IMG/VR virus record: IMGVR_UViG_3300042154_002141
Location: 1-59,537 of that record
Strand: one strand, 5' to 3'
Length of the DNA stretch: 59,537 nucleotides
Source: a virus
Part shown: in pieces, positions 55,195 through 59,537 of the stretch
Position numbering within the stretch: the stretch's first letter is position 1
How the letters are laid out: the number at the start of each line of letters is the position of its first letter
Made by a program: the position numbers and the translations under genes
The notes under the pieces: model-generated
What the model saw: only the letters and a program-made list of their open reading frames with translations
Database searches by the model: none
Told to the model about the DNA's origin: nothing

Positions 55195-55335
55195 CTTCCG
55201 CCGTTCAATCCGTTTTGACTTAGCACGGTCTTGGTGTACACTATTAAAACGTCTTGAATCCGTTCAAGGCCAGGGAGAACCCAACAAGTAACGACCGAGT
55301 ACTAACTCATAAAACCAGGAAAGGTAGGTCGCCAG
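55195..55335 (+). promoter_or_regulatory. Promoter and long leader of the NlpC/P60 gene
   Basis: TTGACT (about 55216) and TACACT (about 55236) form a promoter. The leader (about 90 bases) has two CCGTTCAA copies (55200, 55260) and CAAGGCCAGGGAG before the gene; AGGAAAGGTAGG is the likely ribosome binding region. Confidence 0.6.
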
Positions 55336-56007
55336 ATGAAAAGGTTACTAACGATTGGAGCACTGGTACTGCTCTTGGCCTCATGTAGCACAGCTACATC
55401 AGTCCAACCAGCCAGCGCCGCAATTAAACCAACACCAATACAACTGAATATCGAAAATGCGCTGTCGAAGAGCACGCCCTTATCTTCGGTCCTCCACGGA
55501 TCTATAGTCAAGGCTAAGAAACTTCAGCAACAGCAGCGCACAGTCCAAAAGCAATTCGCCAACAAAGGCAAGATCGCTACCCTAGTCAAGAAGGTAACGA
55601 AGTACAAGAACAAGACATGGTATGTCTTCTCCGGTTCTTCTCCTCGAGGCTGGGACTGCTCTGGTCTCGTGCGGTGGGCCTATGGACAAGTGGGAGTAAC
55701 ACTCGACCACTCTGCTACTCGACAAATGCGCTCAGGCAAAGTTGTCAAGCAGCCGATGGTCGGAGACATTGTTGCCTTCTACTACGGAAGTGGTAAACGA
55801 TCTTTCCACGTCGGTATCTATACCGGCAATGGCAAGATGATCCACGCCTACTACGCAGGTACTCGTACCCGTATAGATTCCGTAGCCGGTGTTGCTAAAG
55901 CAAACTGGGCCAAAGTCAAGTACGTCCGAATCTTGGACACCTTGCCAGAGGATCAGCAGACCTTTGCAATGAAACATGGGCAACTAGCTAAGGTGGAACA
56001 GCCATAG
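55336..56007 (+). CDS. NlpC/P60 cell-wall hydrolase lipoprotein
   Basis: 223 residues. Lipobox LLASC near residues 13-17. A coiled region (KAKKLQQQQRTVQKQF) precedes the NlpC/P60 domain: catalytic Cys in WDCSGLVRWAYGQVGV near residue 111, His in SFHVGIYTGNGKMIHA near 160. It cuts gamma-D-glutamyl bonds in peptidoglycan. Export as a lipoprotein suggests action from outside the membrane, in remodelling or lysis. Terminator after it. Confidence 0.92.
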   Translation: MKRLLTIGALVLLLASCSTATSVQPASAAIKPTPIQLNIENALSKSTPLSSVLHGSIVKAKKLQQQQRTVQKQFANKGKIATLVKKVTKYKNKTWYVFSGSSPRGWDCSGLVRWAYGQVGVTLDHSATRQMRSGKVVKQPMVGDIVAFYYGSGKRSFHVGIYTGNGKMIHAYYAGTRTRIDSVAGVAKANWAKVKYVRILDTLPEDQQTFAMKHGQLAKVEQP

Positions 56008-56052
56008 TGCTGCTTAGCTGAATAGGCTCTTAGCCTAAACAACTAAACATAC

Positions 56053-56101
56053 GGTAGCCCTTGCTAAAGATCATCTGATCCTTAGCAGGGGCTACTTCTT
56101 T
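56053..56101 (+). terminator. Terminator
   Basis: TAGCCCTTGCTAA-GATCATCTGATC-TTAGCAGGGGCTA, a long stem, followed by CTTCTTT. Confidence 0.88.
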
Positions 56102-56139
56102 ATGGTATGATGTTTATACAAACGTACGGAAGATATATC

Positions 56140-56289
56140 ATGGACCTAATCATCTTTATAGCTGGCCTGACCTTAGTGGCCTTAGTTATAGCCTCAATGG
56201 TTATCGGAGCGTTAATGCTCCTTGCAGCCTTTATTGGCGCACCATCCGGTGACTATGACTTTGATCTATCCGATGACGACCTCTTGTAG
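56140..56289 (+). CDS. Small membrane protein
   Basis: 49 residues from ATG 56140 (GGAAG 8 bases upstream); an in-frame ATG at 56107 lies on the TATGAT -10 box and is unlikely. Long hydrophobic segment IIFIAGLTLVALVIASMVIG then LMLLAAFIGAP and an acidic tail DYDFDLSDDD. First of three small membrane genes. Confidence 0.68.
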   Translation: MDLIIFIAGLTLVALVIASMVIGALMLLAAFIGAPSGDYDFDLSDDDLL

Positions 56290-56303
56290 ATAGGACTATC
56301 CTT

Positions 56304-56480
56304 ATGGAAACCATCATTGCAATACTCTTTGCTGCCGTTGGAGCAGGATGCGGTGCCGCATATCTCTCCATCCGTCGACTTCGTCGCACTACCAAGCTCC
56401 AGCCGCTCCTTGGGGTCGTTGCCCCTCAGAAGGCGCAGGACGCCCCAGAATCGACTAAAACCGTTAGAAAGGTTAAATAG
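56304..56480 (+). CDS. 58-residue protein with one membrane helix
   Basis: METIIAILFAAVGAGCGAAY then LSIRRLRRTTKL. N-terminal hydrophobic helix and a basic cytoplasmic tail. Next ATG is 1 base beyond its stop. Confidence 0.72.
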   Translation: METIIAILFAAVGAGCGAAYLSIRRLRRTTKLQPLLGVVAPQKAQDAPESTKTVRKVK

Positions 56481-56481
56481 T

Positions 56482-56652
56482 ATGTCTCGACTACTTTACG
56501 CCCTCAGAGAGGTCGTCTGGTCCGCTGTGCTTGCGGTGGCCTTCGCGGGCCTTGCTATCGCTTTCGCAATCTTTGCCCCTGCTTCGCTTGGCCTGACGAT
56601 CGCTTTCGCTTCTGCTTCGATCACATCAGCTCTTCTCGCCCAGCGAGCATAG
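56482..56652 (+). CDS. 56-residue membrane protein
   Basis: MSRLLYALREVVWSAVLAVA then FAGLAIAFAIFAPASLGLTI. Two hydrophobic segments, Ala-rich. GAAAGG lies before ATG. Role unknown; holin-like size and topology. Confidence 0.7.
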   Translation: MSRLLYALREVVWSAVLAVAFAGLAIAFAIFAPASLGLTIAFASASITSALLAQRA

Positions 56653-56696
56653 CTTATGCTAAAATCTATATACACCCCTAAACACTAAGGAACCTC

Positions 56697-57191
56697 ATGT
56701 CTGATGAACTCAAGCCGTTACTAGGCTCTATCGAACCTGTCCCTGCTTCTGAACCAGAAGTCGTTGAGGAGAAGATCGATGCGGTCGATGAATCTCCAGA
56801 ACTTCCAACACCTCCAACACCGAAGCCTTTGCCAATCCGTGTCTCAGTTCCTGTAGCTGTCGACATCGATGCGGTCAAGGATGCTTTGCCTCAGCCGGCT
56901 GGCCCAGCCGTTGTGGGCAATGGAGAAGTAGATGAAGTCAAGCTTTCAGCTTGCGTCTACCAGAACACCAGTTCCCAGAAGTCGCTTACGGTGCACCACC
57001 TTCAGCGTCGTCTGATTGAGCTTGGCTTTGCTGAAGCCGGTCTTGATAAAGATGGCTACTATGGAGGAGCTACCAAAGCCGCTGTTCGTAACTTCCAAGC
57101 TTCTAAAAAGCTTGACGTTACTGGCGTCATGGATGCGGTGACCTTCAAAGCCGTCTTCAAAGGTGACCCTAACGTCAAGGTGATCCTCTAA
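56697..57191 (+). CDS. Peptidoglycan-binding-domain protein
   Basis: 164 residues. The N-terminal half is Pro/Glu/Val-rich and probably disordered. The C-terminal domain LTVHHLQRRLIELGFAEAGL then GYYGGATKAAVRNFQASKKL matches PG_binding_1. No catalytic domain. Just upstream of the terminase genes; possibly a virion or lysis-associated wall-binding protein. Confidence 0.82.
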   Translation: MSDELKPLLGSIEPVPASEPEVVEEKIDAVDESPELPTPPTPKPLPIRVSVPVAVDIDAVKDALPQPAGPAVVGNGEVDEVKLSACVYQNTSSQKSLTVHHLQRRLIELGFAEAGLDKDGYYGGATKAAVRNFQASKKLDVTGVMDAVTFKAVFKGDPNVKVIL

Positions 57192-57221
57192 GCCGTTGCG
57201 CGCACGCACGCAGCCGGCAGG

Positions 57222-57234
57222 ACTGGAGTTGAAC
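57222..57234 (+). repeat. ACTGGAGTTGAAC repeat, copy 1
   Basis: Contains the ribosome binding site GGAG; a TTG start lies 16 bases from the repeat's first base, the same distance as for terL. Confidence 0.7.
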
Positions 57235-57237
57235 TTT

Positions 57238-57405
57238 TTGTGTCTATTCAATAAAGAATCTAACTTCAAGTCAGCTATCGCTCCTACTCGAGCTTCGACT
57301 ATCGTCGAGGACATTCGTCCCGCTCTCGTAAAAGCAATCACTGCCTTGCAGGCACAGCCTGTATCACTAAATATACACATGACTGGAGTTGAACTCGATG
57401 GCTAA
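57238..57405 (+). CDS. 55-residue protein before the large terminase
   Basis: From TTG 57238, with spacing from ACTGGAG identical to terL. MCLFNKESNFKSAIAPTRAS then TIVEDIRPALVKAITALQAQ: one amphipathic helix pair. Its end overlaps the terL start and itself encodes the second ACTGGAGTTGAAC copy (MTGVELDG). A longer reading from 57196 lacks a ribosome binding site. Confidence 0.6.
   Translation: MCLFNKESNFKSAIAPTRASTIVEDIRPALVKAITALQAQPVSLNIHMTGVELDG
57382..57394 (+). repeat. ACTGGAGTTGAAC repeat, copy 2
   Basis: Provides GGAG for the terL start at 57398. Confidence 0.7.
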
Positions 57406-58798
57406 AAGCCTGATGGAACAGATATCTTTGATGAGCCCAGAGCAGCAGGCTCTTGCCTTACAAGGCATGGACCCTGATATCCTGCTCTGGGACTGGTCAG
57501 TCTGGGGCAGGCCTGAGCAGCAGGCACCTGAAGGTGACTGGGCCATATGGGCATACATCGCTGGTCGTGGTGCTGGCAAGACCAGGACTGCTGCTGAGTG
57601 GGTAAGAGAGCAGGCCAAGTACACAACAGAGGGACAGCGTCGCTTCGCCCTTGTTGCTCGTACAGCAGCAGATGTTCGTGACGTTATTGTTGAAGGTGAG
57701 TCTGGCATTATGAATGTGACTCCTCCTAGTGAACGCCCACTCTATGAACCTTCCAAGAGAAGGTTGACCTGGCCCAATGGCAACACTGCCACCTGCTTCA
57801 CAGCAGACGAGCCTGACTCACTTCGTGGTCCTCAGTTCACTCACGCCTGGGGCGATGAGATTGCTGCCTGGCGTCAGACCCCTGACGCAGCAGGCATGAC
57901 TGCTTTTGACAACCTTCGTGTTGGTACTCGTCTTGGTAGTCACCCAAAGATTATGGTGACCACTACACCCAAGAGAGTACCTCTGCTCTACAAACTCATC
58001 GAGGAATCTAAGACAGGTCGAGTAGTTATCACTCGTGGTTCTACTCTCGACAACTCAGGTAACCTATCAGGTGCCTACCTCGACGCCATCACTGGCGTCT
58101 ACGCAGGCACACGCCTGGCTGCCCAGGAACTCTATGGTGAGATGCTTGATGATGTCGAAGGAGCCCTCTGGACAGAGGAGCTCATCGAACAATATCGAGC
58201 ATCGTTCATGCCTCAAGGCACTCCACTTCGTATCATTGGAGTGGACCCATCAGTGGCAGAGAACCCACGTGATGAGTGTGGCATTGTTGTCTGTGCTGCC
58301 ACATCAGACAGGGACCTCTACAAGAGGCAGGCCTGGGTCCTGGAAGATGCTTCCATCCTTGGCTCTCCAGAGAAGTGGGCTAACGAAGTTGTTCGTATGG
58401 CCCGGAAGTGGGGCTGTCCTGTTGTAGCAGAAGTGAATCAGGGTGGAGCCCTGGTTCGCAATGCTATCAATGCTATCGACCCCAACATCAAAGTGTTGGA
58501 GGTCCATAGCAAGCATGGTAAAGCACTTCGTGCTGAGCCTGTGACCCTTGCTTATGAGCAAGGTCGTGTTCACCACGTTGGCTACCTTCCTGACTTGGAA
58601 AGTCAGATGTACTCCTGGGTACCAGGAGAAGGTAAATCACCAGACAGAGTAGATGCTATGGTCCACGCTATGACTGCCTTACTTATCAAGCCTCCAATGG
58701 GATTCTCTGGAGGAAAGATTACTGCTCGCTCCATGGGAGCTCGCAGAATCGATAATGGCAAGCCTAATCGTGGTGGAGGCTTCTTTCGCGTTCGCTAA
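57398..58798 (+). CDS. terL: Terminase large subunit
   Basis: 466 residues from ATG 57398. Walker A GRGAGKTRTA near 52-61, Walker B FTHAWGDEIAAW with the catalytic Glu near 155, motif C region MVTTTPKR near 188, and the RNase H-like nuclease starting IIGVDPSVAENPRDECGIVV near 287 with later acidic residues (EVNQGG, DRVDAMVH). It pumps DNA into the prohead and cuts concatemers. The 3-residue longer TTG start at 57389 is not needed. Confidence 0.96.
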   Translation: MAKSLMEQISLMSPEQQALALQGMDPDILLWDWSVWGRPEQQAPEGDWAIWAYIAGRGAGKTRTAAEWVREQAKYTTEGQRRFALVARTAADVRDVIVEGESGIMNVTPPSERPLYEPSKRRLTWPNGNTATCFTADEPDSLRGPQFTHAWGDEIAAWRQTPDAAGMTAFDNLRVGTRLGSHPKIMVTTTPKRVPLLYKLIEESKTGRVVITRGSTLDNSGNLSGAYLDAITGVYAGTRLAAQELYGEMLDDVEGALWTEELIEQYRASFMPQGTPLRIIGVDPSVAENPRDECGIVVCAATSDRDLYKRQAWVLEDASILGSPEKWANEVVRMARKWGCPVVAEVNQGGALVRNAINAIDPNIKVLEVHSKHGKALRAEPVTLAYEQGRVHHVGYLPDLESQMYSWVPGEGKSPDRVDAMVHAMTALLIKPPMGFSGGKITARSMGARRIDNGKPNRGGGFFRVR

Positions 58799-59038
58799 AG
58801 CCTCCCACACTTATATAACTGGAGTTGAACTTTAGTCACGCAGTATCAGGCTTCGCCTGATGCTCGCTGGTCGCTCGCTGAGACTTCGCTTCGCTCAGGC
58901 TCTTTTTATTTCTCGCCAAAGGCTCGAAAGGTCTTTGTCTGTGCTACGCACATACTAAGACTGGAGTTGAACCTAGCCGATACCTAAACCGATACAAAGA
59001 AAAGCCCCCGCTTTTGGCGGGGGCTTCTCGGTGGCTTG
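58799..59038 (+). other. Two gene-less transcripts predicted after terL
   Basis: ACTGGAGTTGAAC occurs at 58818 and 58960, each a few bases after an AT box (TATATA, TACTAA), but no start codon lies at the expected distance. The first is followed by hairpins ATCAGG-CTTCG-CCTGAT and CTGAG...CTCAG then TTTTT (about 58890-58909). The second is followed by AGCCCCCGC-TTTT-GGCGGGGGCT (59002-59024). Each could yield a short non-coding RNA. Confidence 0.5.
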
Positions 59039-59260
59039 TTAGAGAACGTTGCCCTTGTTTGCTTCTTCTCTTGCTTTTACTGCCATCTCACTCCAATTGA
59101 GTTTGTCTAGGTAGCCCTGAGCGTTGCTTAGGAACTTCTCCAAGTCTGCCCCTGCTGGCATTGTGTATACGCCATCTAGGAACATAAGTGAAGCCTCAAA
59201 GAACGAGATGATTTCTACAATCTCACCCTGTAATTCAGTGTTGGTTAGGTGCTTTGGCAT
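59039..59260 (-). CDS. Unknown 73-residue protein
   Basis: MPKHLTNTELQGEIVEIISF then FEASLMFLDGVYTMPAGADL. Helical, no cysteines. AAGGAG 5 bases before ATG on the minus strand. Converges on terL; not recognised. Confidence 0.7.
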   Translation of the reverse strand: MPKHLTNTELQGEIVEIISFFEASLMFLDGVYTMPAGADLEKFLSNAQGYLDKLNWSEMAVKAREEANKGNVL

Positions 59261-59398
59261 TTACTACTCCTTTGGTTGTGGCTTGTCTGGGTGACTTGCC
59301 TAAGGCAAGTCTAATGCCTATTCAACAATCAAGTCAAGTCTATTTGGTAACGATTTGATAACGCTGGCTAATCCGTCTACCTAATCCGTCTAACACTT
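59261..59398. promoter_or_regulatory. Region upstream of the minus-strand gene
   Basis: Contains AAGTCTAATGCC and TAATCCGTCTA repeated twice (about 59368 and 59381). Probably the minus-strand promoter. No gene seen. Confidence 0.35.
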
Positions 59399-59508
59399 TG
59401 GGCTTGGGCTTGGGCTTGGGCTTGGGCTTGGGCTTGGGCTTGGGCTTGGGCTTGGGCTTGGGCTTGGGCTTGGGCTTGGGCTTGGGCTTGGGCTTGGGCT
59501 TGGGCTTG
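59399..59508. repeat. GGGCTT hexanucleotide tandem repeat at the window edge
   Basis: About 18 perfect copies of GGGCTT, then GGCT units and another GGGCTT. It ends the window. No ORF or structure explains it. Confidence 0.9.
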
Positions 59509-59537
59509 CTGGCTGGCTGGCTGGCTGGGCTTGGGCT

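Noticed and set aside
59399-59508. Telomere of a linear plasmid or chromosome
   Set aside because: All gene content is phage-like and the repeat continues into other units; more likely a microsatellite or assembly edge.

Overview
This window is a stretch of an actinobacteriophage genome. Evidence: two WhiB-type proteins, ThyX, a class Ib ribonucleotide reductase set (NrdH-NrdI-NrdE-NrdF), a phage tmRNA and one tRNA, a large terminase, cell-wall hydrolases, and dense, overlapping, mostly unknown small genes. Base composition is moderate, so a high-GC Streptomyces-like host is less likely than a moderate-GC actinobacterium; the host is not otherwise shown. I found no integrase, no attachment site and no DNA polymerase or helicase, and most virion genes must lie outside the window.

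Layout. 1-4.8 kb (minus strand): a collagen-like fibre protein of at least 1,494 residues, running off the left edge, and a small partner. 4.9-15.5 kb (plus): glycosidase-like protein, nucleotide reduction genes, WhiB, HAD phosphatase, HNH nuclease, tmRNA, lipoprotein, MT-A70 methylase, GroES, GIY-YIG endonuclease. 15.7-22.9 kb (plus): a packed chain of small genes including a nucleotidyltransferase, a WhiB/WhiA-like fusion, tRNA-Thr, a run of genes joined by one repeated overlap sequence, ThyX and a DenV-like glycosylase. 23.0-27.3 kb (minus): M23 endolysin, holin candidate, an 890-residue exported coiled-coil protein. 27.6-32.2 kb (plus): small genes, a glycosyltransferase, a small-terminase-like protein and a CHAP-like protein lacking its expected catalytic cysteine. 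32.4-41.3 kb (plus): an AAA+/VWA pair, zinc-ribbon paralogues, a ClgR-like regulator and SSB. 41.4-54.9 kb (plus): about 24 unknown small genes, mostly in self-contained transcription cassettes. 55.2-58.8 kb (plus): NlpC/P60 lipoprotein, small membrane proteins, peptidoglycan-binding protein and large terminase. The right edge is a GGGCTT microsatellite.

The most unusual content is regulatory and structural. (i) 23 copies of a short element with a covarying hairpin (TCC loop) separate the cassettes at 41.4-54.9 kb; most cassettes also have their own promoter, a second covarying hairpin at the expected mRNA 5' end, and a terminator. This resembles, by analogy, the promoter-early stem-loop (PeSL) cassettes of T4-type phages. 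(ii) Four copies of a covarying H-type pseudoknot lie in the same array. (iii) A C-terminal peptide close to EEPDIVY recurs on many unrelated small proteins; at seven junctions its codons also hold the ribosome binding site and TTG start of the next gene, but elsewhere the peptide persists without that use. (iv) Two families of dispersed DNA repeats (GTCGACGTCC; AACTTTYAACGAA) occur in both genes and promoters. (v) Many promoters place the -10 box exactly 6 bases before the start codon, implying leaderless mRNAs.

All calls come from reading the sequence; no database search or folding program was run.
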